Origin: DHVE2 group archaeon
Lineage (GTDB): Archaea > Thermoplasmatota > Thermoplasmata > Thermoplasmatales > Aciduliprofundaceae
DNA: 64,000 nucleotides
Direction: 5' to 3'
NCBI GenBank assembly: GCA_026993785.1
Contig: JALWRZ010000003.1
Span: forward strand, 1 to 64,000
Shown: positions 49,269-58,441 of the stretch, piece by piece
Numbering within the stretch: the stretch's first letter is position 1
Layout: each line of letters starts with the position of its first letter
Position numbers and translations under genes: made by a program
The notes under the pieces: model-generated
Told to the model about the DNA's origin: nothing
The model's database searches: none
What the model saw: only the letters and a program-made list of their open reading frames with translations

Positions 49269-50076
49269 TGCTTATCACAGTGACCACGAAATAAAGCGTT
49301 TTTCCTGCCACTTCCTTGTTGTAATTCACCCTAAAATGACCATCCCATACCTTGTCTATTATACCTCCATCCGGAAGCAGGATGGGCAGCTTGCCAATGA
49401 TGAATTTCACATGTATTACACCGTTCTTTATACTCTCCACATACACCTTGAAATCCGTTACATTCTTGTAGGGAGTATAGCTTTGACCAGCCACGGGATT
49501 ATTCAGCACGGTAACTCTATCCTCCGTAGGCTTAACTTCCAGAACCAGGAGGGTCCATCCATAATTTTTATCCCTGTATACAGTGTTATCCGCGGGATTC
49601 TGATTTCCAGTTCTCTGCTGAAACTGTTCCAGAGTGAGGTTCTGAATTACCGGCACTTCTTCCTCAAGGGAGTAATTTTTCACATCCTTCCAGGAGAAGA
49701 CGTATCCCTTATCTGGTGGAACCACTATGGTGCGCGTTTCACCTTCCTTCATTCCCCGCACTCCTTCATCAAAGCCCTTAATCATAGTTCCATCGCCCAC
49801 AGTGAAGTTAAGGGGCTTGAAGTTACCGGACCATTTGTATGTAAGAGTTTTGGGATATGTAGTGTTATCCACAGCCACTTCCCTTATATTGGTATCGAAT
49901 ATTCTCCTTTCCCCTCCATAGTAAATGTAGCCGTAATACCACACGGAGATTTCATCACCCTCCTTTACCACCTTAACACTTTTCTGACCGAAGCTCCCTG
50001 TGCTCCAGATGTAGGCACCTATGCCTGCGGATACCATTATTGCCACGATAATCACTGCGTACACCGAAGCTTTCAT
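49252..50076 (-). CDS. membrane-anchored FKBP-type peptidyl-prolyl isomerase
   Basis: VSVWYYGYI...FDTNIREVA...FTVGDGTMIKGFDEGVRGMKEGETRTIVVPPDKGYV; ATG 50076 precedes the TM helix. Confidence 0.9.
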   Translation of the reverse strand: MKASVYAVIIVAIMVSAGIGAYIWSTGSFGQKSVKVVKEGDEISVWYYGYIYYGGERRIFDTNIREVAVDNTTYPKTLTYKWSGNFKPLNFTVGDGTMIKGFDEGVRGMKEGETRTIVVPPDKGYVFSWKDVKNYSLEEEVPVIQNLTLEQFQQRTGNQNPADNTVYRDKNYGWTLLVLEVKPTEDRVTVLNNPVAGQSYTPYKNVTDFKVYVESIKNGVIHVKFIIGKLPILLPDGGIIDKVWDGHFRVNYNKEVAGKTLYFVVTVISIKSSE

Positions 50077-50147
50077 ACCCCGCTTAATACCTATGCACAA
50101 TATATAACTTACGCTTAGGAGGTGAGAGTAAAATCTAAATTGTAAAC

Positions 50148-51107
50148 ATGCATATACACCACATAATGCCATCATCGCTATCGCTCAAGAACAGGCTCAT
50201 CATCTTTTTTCTGATGCTCATTTCCACCATACTTGTGGGGAGCCTGGGGTATGTTGTAATCAAAATTTATGTGGAGCATCAATCTCCAACTCTAACAGAT
50301 GCTATCTTCTTTAGCGTGGCCACAATTTCCACACTGGGCCATTATCCCCGCGGCATAGAACTGAGTAGCCCAGTGGGAGAGTGGTTCACAATCCTCTACC
50401 TGATTCTGGGTATGGGCACCATATTCGGAGGTATTCAAGCGTTGGTTAGTCCGTGGATTGAGCTTAGAATAAGGAACGCCATAAAAGAGCATCGCATACC
50501 GATACCTCAGGATGCGCATGTAGTAATCTGCGGATGGAACGATGTTGCCAGGCTTATTCAAGAAAAACTCCGTATGCTGGATATCCCGTATGTAATAGTG
50601 GCCCCCGACGCTCCTGCCGAGCTCCCTGCGGTTGCAGGAGATCCGGGAAGCAGTGAGGCTTTAACCCACGCTAATATTAATCGAGCGGTGGCACTTCTCG
50701 CCCTTATGGATGATAAGAAAAACGCCGTTACTATACTTGCCGCAAGAAGGTTGAACGGAGAGCTGAGAATAATTTCTCTCTGTGAAAGGGAAGAAAACAA
50801 AGAGCTTCTTCTCAGATCGGGAGCGGATGTAGTGGTCTCAAGAGATGCCATACTCAACTCCATAATGCAACACTGGGTAAATGGAGATTTCACACATCTT
50901 TTCACCAGTGAAATTCTTGGAGGACTGGAGGTAAGAGAGTTCTCTGTGGATAAGGACACCGCCGGGAAGAGTCTTAAGGAGCTTAAATTCAGGGAGAGAT
51001 TCGGCAATGCCCTAGCGCTATATAGGAGAGGAAATATCCTTGTGAATCCACCGGCAGAGGAAAAGCTCGTGGAGGGGGATGTAGTGATATTCCTGGAGGG
51101 AGAATAA
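50148..51107 (+). CDS. two-TM potassium-channel-like protein with RCK (TrkA-N/TrkA-C) domain, atypical filter
   Basis: TDAIFFSVATISTLGHYPRG pore region, HVVICGWNDVARLIQEKL Rossmann fold, TrkA-C tail. Confidence 0.88.
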   Translation: MHIHHIMPSSLSLKNRLIIFFLMLISTILVGSLGYVVIKIYVEHQSPTLTDAIFFSVATISTLGHYPRGIELSSPVGEWFTILYLILGMGTIFGGIQALVSPWIELRIRNAIKEHRIPIPQDAHVVICGWNDVARLIQEKLRMLDIPYVIVAPDAPAELPAVAGDPGSSEALTHANINRAVALLALMDDKKNAVTILAARRLNGELRIISLCEREENKELLLRSGADVVVSRDAILNSIMQHWVNGDFTHLFTSEILGGLEVREFSVDKDTAGKSLKELKFRERFGNALALYRRGNILVNPPAEEKLVEGDVVIFLEGE

Positions 51108-51730
51108 TGCTCATTCTGGGCTACAACGAAGTGACAAAAAATTTCAATAGCGTTATCGTGGACAAAAATGTGCCGGAAGGAGAGCATTTTGTTAGGGGAG
51201 ATCCCACTGATAAAAATACCCTTTTAAGGGCAGGGATAATGAAGGAGGATACCCTGATAGTAGCACTTGACAACGATGATGATGCTATCTTCGCCGTTTT
51301 GCTGGCAAAGCATCTAAATCCCCGCATAAAGATAGGGGCAATAGTAAAGAAGGAGGAGAGTATGGAGAAGATGTACCGTGCAGGTGCCGATTATGTTCTC
51401 CTGGAGAGTGAGATTTTGAGCAGCGAGATTCTCAGATTTCTTCTATCCCCTCAAGTGGCCAGCTTCCTTGATCGCATTATTCTCACGCGAGAACTCGAGA
51501 TCACGGGATTTCCTGTGCCTGAAGAGTACGTGGGCAAAAGAATCAGGGACACGGATATCCGCAGAAAAATTGGCACCGTTATAGGAGTGAAGAGGGGAGG
51601 TAAGTTGATAAAGAATCCGCGAGGAGATTTTGTCCTCAAGAAAGGAGATATCCTCCTCTTTCTCCTTGAAAGAAAAGAAATAAATAAGATAAGGGAAATG
51701 ATGGGGCGATGGATCTCTCGCAGGGATTAG
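51107..51730 (+). CDS. RCK/TrkA-type regulatory protein
   Basis: MLILGYNEVTKNF...GDPTDKNTLLRAGIMKEDTLIVALDNDDDAIFAVLLAKHLNP; TAATG coupling with upstream gene. Confidence 0.9.
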   Translation: MLILGYNEVTKNFNSVIVDKNVPEGEHFVRGDPTDKNTLLRAGIMKEDTLIVALDNDDDAIFAVLLAKHLNPRIKIGAIVKKEESMEKMYRAGADYVLLESEILSSEILRFLLSPQVASFLDRIILTRELEITGFPVPEEYVGKRIRDTDIRRKIGTVIGVKRGGKLIKNPRGDFVLKKGDILLFLLERKEINKIREMMGRWISRRD

Positions 51731-52485
51731 TGGATACAGCGTACAGAGCTTACGAGAAGAAGCTTCTAAGCATTATCAAGAAGGGAGAGATCCCCAAGCA
51801 TATAGGCATAATAATGGATGGAAATAGAAGATTTGCAAAGGAGCTTTGGATGGAGCCCACCAAGGGGCACGAATTGGGTAAGGATAAACTGGAGGAGGTG
51901 CTTGAGTGGTGCAGAGAAATAGGGGTGAAAATTTTAACGGTATATGCCTTTTCCACGGAGAATTTCAGAAGAAGCCGGGAGGAGGTTGAGCGGCTCATAA
52001 AACTTTTTATAGAGAGTCTGAAGAAGGCTGCAGATGATGAAAGGGTAAAGAAATACGGAATACGCATAAGAGTAATTGGACAAACTGAGCTCCTTCCGGA
52101 GCAGCTAAGAGATGCCATAAAATACGCGGAAGAAAAAACGAAGGACCACAACAAGTTTCATCTCAATGTAGCGATAGCCTATGGAGGGAGGGAGGAAATA
52201 GTTCGTGCCATAAGGGAGATAGCTAAGGAGGTCAAAGAAGGGAAGCTTGAGATTGATGAAATAACGGAGGAAACAGTGAGGAGACACCTCTATACCGGGG
52301 ATCTTCCAGACCCAGATCTAATCCTTCGAACCTCTGGAGAGGAGAGAATAAGTAATTTCCTTCTATGGCAAAGCGCATACAGTGAGTTCTACTTCGCAGA
52401 TATCTACTGGCCAACCTTTCGCAAGATAGATTTTCTTCGGGCCATAAGGGCGTATCAGTTAAGGCACAGAAGATTCGGAAGGTGA
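51709..52485 (+). CDS. uppS: cis-prenyl (undecaprenyl-type) diphosphate synthase
   Basis: HIGIIMDGNRRFAKE, GHELGKDKLEEVLEWC, YAFSTENFRRS, PDLILRTSGEERISNFLLWQSAYSEFYF. Confidence 0.96.
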   Translation: MDLSQGLVDTAYRAYEKKLLSIIKKGEIPKHIGIIMDGNRRFAKELWMEPTKGHELGKDKLEEVLEWCREIGVKILTVYAFSTENFRRSREEVERLIKLFIESLKKAADDERVKKYGIRIRVIGQTELLPEQLRDAIKYAEEKTKDHNKFHLNVAIAYGGREEIVRAIREIAKEVKEGKLEIDEITEETVRRHLYTGDLPDPDLILRTSGEERISNFLLWQSAYSEFYFADIYWPTFRKIDFLRAIRAYQLRHRRFGR

Positions 52486-52490
52486 AATTT

Positions 52491-53129
52491 ATGCGCCCTA
52501 GGGTCATTGTAAATGCAGCCATGAGCGTGGACGGAAAAATCGCATTGCGAGGGGGAAAGAGAATAAAGATTAGCAACGAAGAGGATTTTGAGAGGGTGCA
52601 CAGACTGAGAAATGAAGTGGATGCGATACTTGTGGGCATAAATACTGTGCTAATGGACAATCCTAAACTCACAGTGAAGGAAAAGTACGTTAAGAATCCT
52701 CGCAACCCTGTTCGTGTGGTGCTTGACTCCAAGCTCAAAATTCCTGCAAATGCAAGGGTCCTGAACAACATGGCAAGAACAATTATTATTACAACGGATA
52801 ATGCTCCTCAACGCAATTTGCCTGCGGAGATAATAAGGTGCGGGCAGGAAAAGGTGGATTTAAAATGCGCCCTGGAGGAGCTTTGGAAAAGAGGGATAAA
52901 GAGCGTGCTGGTAGAAGGTGGCGGCACAATTATTCACGCTTTTCTTAAAGAGAGGCTTGTGGATGAGTTATGGGTATTCATCGGTCCCTTAATAATTGGC
53001 GGAGGTGCCCCCACACTTGCCGAGGGCGAGGGTGCCGCCGATGAAAGAGATGTAATCCGATTAAAACTTCTGGAGCACAGACCCCTGGGAGACGGTTTGC
53101 TTCTTAAATACGGTGTTTTGAATGATTGA
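52491..53129 (+). CDS. arfC: 2,5-diamino-6-(ribosylamino)pyrimidinone 5'-phosphate reductase (RibD C-terminal/Rib7 type)
   Basis: PRVIVNAAMSVDGKIAL, RNEVDAILVGINTVLMDNPKLTV, SVLVEGGGTIIHAFL. Confidence 0.92.
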   Translation: MRPRVIVNAAMSVDGKIALRGGKRIKISNEEDFERVHRLRNEVDAILVGINTVLMDNPKLTVKEKYVKNPRNPVRVVLDSKLKIPANARVLNNMARTIIITTDNAPQRNLPAEIIRCGQEKVDLKCALEELWKRGIKSVLVEGGGTIIHAFLKERLVDELWVFIGPLIIGGGAPTLAEGEGAADERDVIRLKLLEHRPLGDGLLLKYGVLND

Positions 53130-53826
53130 GCATATTGCTGGAGAAAGAGCCTTCTTCATCTCGGATTTGAAAGCCATAGTAATTGCGGATCTTCATATAG
53201 GATATGAGAGGGAGCTGAGGGAAAAAGGAATAATCGTGCCCAGCCAGACGGAGGATATGAGGAAGAGGCTTAGCTCCCTTGTGAGAAAATACAACGCTGA
53301 GAAAATAATTATAGTCGGGGATTTAAAGCACGAAATAACAGGTTTTGCACCAGAGCTTTACAGATTTTTTGATGATATAGACGCGGAGATAATTCTCGCC
53401 AAGGGAAATCACGATGGAAAGATCGAGGACATGGTGGATTTCAAGGTCTATCCTTCGGAGGGTTTTAGATTGGGAAATTACGGCTTCTTTCATGGCCATT
53501 CATGGCCTGATACAGGGGTGATGAAGGCACCCTATATCTTCATGGGACATTTGCATCCCGAAATCGAACTTCAGGACTCTCTCCTTCACAGGCACAGGTA
53601 TCCCTGCCATCTTGTGGGAGAGCTTAGCTCCAAGGGAGAGGAGAAATATGGAAATTCGCCTAAAATCTTTGTGATCGCAGCGTTTAACAAATTGGTAGGT
53701 GCATCCATTGTAAAGCCCATAGGCCCTCTGCTCAAAAACGGTATGATAGAAAAATTCGAGGTTTATTTGCTCAACGGCGCTTATCTTGGAAAATATCCAT
53801 ATACCGAATTCTCAGGTTCGGAGTGA
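53122..53826 (+). CDS. metallophosphoesterase (COG1407-like)
   Basis: VIADLHIGYERELRE, IIVGDLKHE, LAKGNHDG, FHGHSWP, MGHLHPE. Confidence 0.92.
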   Translation: MIEHIAGERAFFISDLKAIVIADLHIGYERELREKGIIVPSQTEDMRKRLSSLVRKYNAEKIIIVGDLKHEITGFAPELYRFFDDIDAEIILAKGNHDGKIEDMVDFKVYPSEGFRLGNYGFFHGHSWPDTGVMKAPYIFMGHLHPEIELQDSLLHRHRYPCHLVGELSSKGEEKYGNSPKIFVIAAFNKLVGASIVKPIGPLLKNGMIEKFEVYLLNGAYLGKYPYTEFSGSE

Positions 53827-54421
53827 TTTCCGCAATTTTCCCGTTGGGCATGAGCTCCCCCATCCCCTCGGTGCTCACAATAATTCTTGAGTTTTCCCTG
53901 CGAAGATAAATGGTATGGTAGTCATCCCCCTCTGGGGTAACCCTAATCACATAAAGTTTTCCCCTGTGATAGAGGACTGCATTAAGGGATGTATATTTGT
54001 AATTCTCGGCTATATATCTCACTCCATCAACTATCCCGAGGTCAAGGAGGTGTAGAAAGTAGCTCTCGCTATCCGTCTCACCCCTTGCATAGAGATGTCT
54101 ATCTATTTCAACAATTCCGTTATGCATAAAAACGGAAGAATCGCGAATAAATGGATGTGTGTTTTCCAGAGCTATCCTGGCTCCATTTTTACCCCTTTTG
54201 CGAGCGTGAGCTAGGAGGATCTTTGCCCTTGGAAATTTCACCTCTCTCTTCCAGATAGGAGAAGTCTCCCGATGTATAAGCTCATACTCATTTTTAAGCC
54301 ACACCCCCCATCCATCCCCATGGGGGCTCTTTTTTCCTTCTTTTGCCTGGAGCTCCAGCTCCTTCAAATAAATTTCCGGGTCAAATTCCCGGGTGGAGAG
54401 AACGGCGATGAATCTACACAT
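53771..54421 (-). CDS. class II glutamine amidotransferase
   Basis: MCRFIAVLS catalytic Cys2, SPHGDGWGVWL, HARKRGKNGARIALENTHPF, FMHNGIV. Confidence 0.93.
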   Translation of the reverse strand: MCRFIAVLSTREFDPEIYLKELELQAKEGKKSPHGDGWGVWLKNEYELIHRETSPIWKREVKFPRAKILLAHARKRGKNGARIALENTHPFIRDSSVFMHNGIVEIDRHLYARGETDSESYFLHLLDLGIVDGVRYIAENYKYTSLNAVLYHRGKLYVIRVTPEGDDYHTIYLRRENSRIIVSTEGMGELMPNGKIAEITPNLRIRYMDIFQDKRR

Positions 54422-55121
54422 TTTTCAATACCTCTCTCTGAATTTTTATCAGTTCCATAATGCCCTTCTCCGCAAGCTCAAGAAGCCTATTAAGGTTCTC
54501 CTTTGTGAGAGGCTCTTTTTCTGAAGTTCCTTGAATCTCCACATATCTTCCATCTGCGGTCATAGCTACATTGAGATCCACCTCCGCCTTGGAATCCTCC
54601 TCATAGGATAAATCAAGGAGCGGTTTTCCATCCACTATGCCTGCACTAACAGCTGCCACCTCATACCGTATGGGATTCTCCTTCAGTTTTCCCTCCTTCA
54701 TCAACCTTCTTATTGCGAGGGAGAGTGCCACAAAACCGGCTGTTATGCTTGCAGTTCTAGTCCCTCCATCCGCCTGGATTACATCGCAATCCACCCATAT
54801 GGTGCGTGGTCCGAGTTTTGTAAGCTCTACAGAAGCTCTCAAGCATCTCCCTATTATCCTTTCAATCTCCTTGCTTCTGCCATTAACATGGCCCCTATCT
54901 CTAAATATCCTCGTCTCCGTGGAGCCTGGGAGCATAGAGTATTCGGCGGTAACCCATCCTGAGTTGCTTTCCTTGAGCCAATCGGGTACATTTTCAAGAA
55001 CCTGTGCGGAGCATAGCACAACTGTGTCACCCTGATAAATCAGTGCTGAACCATAGGGCTTTTTTTGAAAATTCGGCACTATTTTCACCGGTCTTAACTC
55101 ATCGTATCTTCTATTTCTCAT
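54414..55121 (-). CDS. rph: bacterial-type ribonuclease PH
   Basis: YDELRPVKIVPNFQKKPYGSALI...WVTAEYSMLPGSTETR...VNGRSKEIERIIGRCLRASV...WVDCDVIQADGGTRTASITAGFVAL; ATG 55121. Confidence 0.9.
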   Translation of the reverse strand: MRNRRYDELRPVKIVPNFQKKPYGSALIYQGDTVVLCSAQVLENVPDWLKESNSGWVTAEYSMLPGSTETRIFRDRGHVNGRSKEIERIIGRCLRASVELTKLGPRTIWVDCDVIQADGGTRTASITAGFVALSLAIRRLMKEGKLKENPIRYEVAAVSAGIVDGKPLLDLSYEEDSKAEVDLNVAMTADGRYVEIQGTSEKEPLTKENLNRLLELAEKGIMELIKIQREVLKNV

Positions 55122-55199
55122 CCTCAACCCATGGCTTTTCCCATAAAAATATTTTCTCAAAGCAAAAAAATAATAAAAAAGTAGGACATGGGGTTGCCG

Positions 55200-55850
55200 A
55201 TGGCTGAGATAATCGAAGGTGTGAAACCTACGCGAATGCAGCTCCTGGAAATAAGAAAAAAGAAAACTCTCGCGAAGAATGGTCATAAGCTGCTCAGCGA
55301 AAAGAGGGATGCGCTTATCTCGCAATTCTTCCAGATTATAGATGTAAGGGAAAATCTCAGAAAGAAGGTGGAAAGCAAGCTTAAAGATGCCTATACGTCC
55401 CTTTTAGAGGCTGAGATGATTATGGGCGACACCGCCGTTGCAGATGTAGCCAGACAGGTAAAGAATTATGGGGAGGTAGAGGCTACAACCCTTAACATTA
55501 TGGGTGTTCTTACCCCCCAAATGGAAATCGGTGAGATTGAGAAGAAAATAGACTATGGATTTTTGAGCACTACCGCCAAGCTGGATGAGGCTGCCTTTAA
55601 GTTTCGAGATCTTCTGAAAGACATTGTTAAGCTTGCCGAAGTGGAAGGTGCCCTGGAAAACCTTGCCAGGGAGATTGAGAAGACCAAGAGACGCGTTAAT
55701 GCCCTGGAGCACATATTCATCCCGAGATTCGAGGCCACGGAGAAATACATAGAGCTGGTGCTGGATGAGAGAGAACGTGAGGACTTTTTCAGAAGAAAAA
55801 GAATTAAGGCTCTTTTAGCGGCGAAGGAAAATGCTCAAAAAGGTTCCTGA
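55200..55850 (+). CDS. atpD: V/A-type ATP synthase subunit D
   Basis: VKPTRMQLLEIRKKKTLAKNGHKLLSEKRDALI; C-terminal RRVNALEHIFIPRFEATEKYIELVLDEREREDFFRRKRIK. Confidence 0.96.
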   Translation: MAEIIEGVKPTRMQLLEIRKKKTLAKNGHKLLSEKRDALISQFFQIIDVRENLRKKVESKLKDAYTSLLEAEMIMGDTAVADVARQVKNYGEVEATTLNIMGVLTPQMEIGEIEKKIDYGFLSTTAKLDEAAFKFRDLLKDIVKLAEVEGALENLAREIEKTKRRVNALEHIFIPRFEATEKYIELVLDEREREDFFRRKRIKALLAAKENAQKGS

Positions 55851-55989
55851 AAATCTTAAGAACTTAGATGTAGAGAGAAGAATCAAAATCTACCGTATGA
55901 TTTTTTACGCGCAGCTCATTTCCACTGTGCTAATAGCGCTTGGATTCATCCTCTTTATTCTTATCCTTGCTGGAATTATACATACCTGA
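55831..55989 (+). CDS. small single-TM protein (52 aa) overlapping atpD 3' end; absent from ORF track
   Basis: MLKKVPENLKNLDVERRIKIYRMIFYAQLISTVLIALGFILFILILAGIIHT, fills gap to convergent pyrF exactly. Confidence 0.65.
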   Translation: MLKKVPENLKNLDVERRIKIYRMIFYAQLISTVLIALGFILFILILAGIIHT

Positions 55990-55990
55990 A

Positions 55991-56623
55991 TTACAGAGTT
56001 TCCTGATATAATCTTTTAGCGGCTTCCCTTGGATTTTCCGAGTTATATATGCTTCTTCCCACGATAATATAATCAGCTCCGTTTTCTATGGCTTCTCTAG
56101 CTTTTCCACCCTGGACGCCTACCCCTGGAGCCAGAATTTCCATGCTTCCTGCAAGCTCTCTTATTCTCCTCAATCTCTCAGGTCTGGTGGCAGGTGCAAT
56201 GAGTCCATAGGCACCCTCTTTTTTTGCCATTTCTATTATTCCTTCAGTATGAGGTTGCATGAAATCCAGAGCTCCAGGATGCGACATCTCTGCCACCACA
56301 TATACCTTCATATCTCCCGCAGCATCAATAGCTGCTCTCAGAGAATCATGACCCACGAAACCATGCACAATGATTCCTGATGCTCCATGCCTCCTTGCCT
56401 GCTCCACTATCAATCTGGTTGTGTTGGGTATATCCGCCACCTTGAAATCACAAATAACCTCGGTTATTTTTGCCACTTCATCTACTATTTCCATTCCTGC
56501 CGAGAGAACAACCGGCCAGCCAATCTTTACAGCGTGCAGATACTCTTTCGTTTCTTCCACTATTTCCAGAGCTCTTCTCTTATCTGCGATATCCAGAGCA
56601 AGTATCACGCTACTCATTACCAC
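55991..56623 (-). CDS. pyrF: orotidine 5'-phosphate decarboxylase
   Basis: SVILALDIADKRRALEIVEET, ICDFKVADIPNTTRLI, APGVGVQGGKAREAIENGADYIIVGRSIY. Confidence 0.95.
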   Translation of the reverse strand: MVMSSVILALDIADKRRALEIVEETKEYLHAVKIGWPVVLSAGMEIVDEVAKITEVICDFKVADIPNTTRLIVEQARRHGASGIIVHGFVGHDSLRAAIDAAGDMKVYVVAEMSHPGALDFMQPHTEGIIEMAKKEGAYGLIAPATRPERLRRIRELAGSMEILAPGVGVQGGKAREAIENGADYIIVGRSIYNSENPREAAKRLYQETL

Positions 56624-56649
56624 TCCATAGCTTTCCTATACTTAAACCA

Positions 56650-56742
56650 TTCCTACGAAGGGGGCGAAGCCCCCTTTCTAAACCCCCGAAGGGGGGCACA
56701 GCCCCCCTCTCTACACCCCCACGAAGGGGGCTACACCCTTTC
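56650..56742. repeat. GC-rich palindromic intergenic element (copy R5)
   Basis: tcctacgaagggggcgaagccccctttctaaacccccgaaggggggcacagcccccctctctacacccccacgaagggggc. Confidence 0.85.
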
Positions 56743-56747
56743 TCTAT

Positions 56748-57179
56748 TCATAGATCCATATTTTCAATTTTCGAATCTTTCAACTTTATGATATTGCCAC
56801 CTTTATCGCTTAGTATTATCACCTTCCCGCGCTCTCCACTCAATTCCTTATCTACAAGATCATAATTCTCAAGAAGCAGCTTTAGCGCTTTCTCTATTCT
56901 CCTCTCCCGAGACACTACGGGCAGAAATATATTTTTTATCCTCATTATATTAGGGCCAAACTGATAACCCAGAAGCACTGGCACATCCCAAAGGATGCTC
57001 ACTATACCCTTGGCCTTTTCCTTGCTTCCATGCTTCTCCTCTTCCGGAGAGGTGTTTTTCCTTCTTTCAAGAAGCTGATAGCCGTCTTTTCTTACTTCGA
57101 AGATCAAAAATTCTTCCCCTTCGCCGAAATGATCGGGGGTCAGTGTTATGCCATCTTGGGTGCTCACGGCAACCTTCAT
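56748..57179 (-). CDS. NifB/NifX-like (dinitrogenase Fe-Mo cofactor biosynthesis fold) protein
   Basis: MKVAVSTQDGITLTPDHFGEGEEFLIFEV N-terminal motif. Confidence 0.6.
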   Translation of the reverse strand: MKVAVSTQDGITLTPDHFGEGEEFLIFEVRKDGYQLLERRKNTSPEEEKHGSKEKAKGIVSILWDVPVLLGYQFGPNIMRIKNIFLPVVSRERRIEKALKLLLENYDLVDKELSGERGKVIILSDKGGNIIKLKDSKIENMDL

Positions 57180-57218
57180 GGTTTAGGGATGCCGAAAATG
57201 TATAAAAAATTATCTCGT

Positions 57219-58247
57219 TCATTTCTTCAATTTGTTCCTGGCTACCGGAAAGATATGGATAGTGGCGAGATAAATAAGATATGCTCCAGAGATTAGCATG
57301 AGAGCATTGAGAATATTAGCCTTAAGGAATATACCTATATGCAACGCAATTCCGTAGGCCAGACGATAGGCATAGGAATCATCCACCGGAAGTTTAACTA
57401 CGCTGTAGCTCACTCCTTTAGAGCTTACATTTACCACGACGTAGTGATAAAAATAATGCTCTTTGTCTATTCCCCCGATAATCTCTCCACCGGCGCCTCC
57501 GGTGATTATATATGGCGTCTTTCCCCAAGTTCCATGGAAATACCCGTGAATATGTCCACAGAGAACAAGGGTAACGTTGTATGCATCAAATAAAGCATTA
57601 AGCTCTCTGGCATTGGTCACATTGCCCAAGGAATGGCCAGGCTGCTTTTCCTCAGAAAACCGAGGATCAAAAAGGGGTACATGCATCGCAACAAATCTAT
57701 ATCTGTATTCCTGGCCCTTCTGCAATTCTTTTTCGAGCCATTGCATTTGAGTCTCATTCACATACTCCTCATTGGAATCGTCGAGAACTATGAAATAGCT
57801 GTTCCCCAGGGAGAAGGAATAGTAATAGGGTCCAAAAATCTGAGAGTAATATTCACGTCCAGTTCCATACATTTCATGGTTGCCAGGCACCGTGAGAATG
57901 GGTGTGGTGGAAGATTCTATCTGTTTCAAAAAGGAGGAAAAATACACAGGTTCTCCTTTCATAACTGTGTCTCCGGTATCTAAGGCAAAGATAACATCTT
58001 CCCCATCAATCCTTTTAAGAAGATCTTGAAATATCCTTTTGGAGTTTTTGTTATCTCCCAAAACCGCAAAGCTGAAATTACCCCCCTCAATACTGCCATA
58101 TTCCGTCTTTATTTTCCCTATCTCCCGAGCGTTCCAATTTTTAACTTGAATCTCATATCCCCCTCCGGATACCTTGAGCGCTGCACTCAAGAGAAGGAGA
58201 AGCACCATAGCCGCGATTATATACCTGTTCAGGGACTTATTTTTCAT
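57219..58247 (-). CDS. membrane-anchored metallophosphoesterase (calcineurin-like)
   Basis: FAVLGDNKNSKRIF, ALDTGDTV, VPGNHEMYGTG, CGHIHGYF; TM at both ends. Confidence 0.92.
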   Translation of the reverse strand: MKNKSLNRYIIAAMVLLLLLSAALKVSGGGYEIQVKNWNAREIGKIKTEYGSIEGGNFSFAVLGDNKNSKRIFQDLLKRIDGEDVIFALDTGDTVMKGEPVYFSSFLKQIESSTTPILTVPGNHEMYGTGREYYSQIFGPYYYSFSLGNSYFIVLDDSNEEYVNETQMQWLEKELQKGQEYRYRFVAMHVPLFDPRFSEEKQPGHSLGNVTNARELNALFDAYNVTLVLCGHIHGYFHGTWGKTPYIITGGAGGEIIGGIDKEHYFYHYVVVNVSSKGVSYSVVKLPVDDSYAYRLAYGIALHIGIFLKANILNALMLISGAYLIYLATIHIFPVARNKLKK

Positions 58248-58441
58248 TCTCCCGCCATCTTAAGGTTCATCCTTAATAAAACTATCCTTATTGCTACTCC
58301 CCTATGAGGTACTAGGTAAAATATATAAAAATGGATCCTTCTGTGGCGAAACCTTAGGAAATAAATCTCAAATAGTGGATACATGACCATACTGGAAAGA
58401 TTTTATAAATCATAATCTCATATATTCAAGGGGTGCAGAGA

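Noticed and set aside
49228-50118. 296-aa plus-strand ORF
   Set aside because: Antisense shadow of the FKBP isomerase gene
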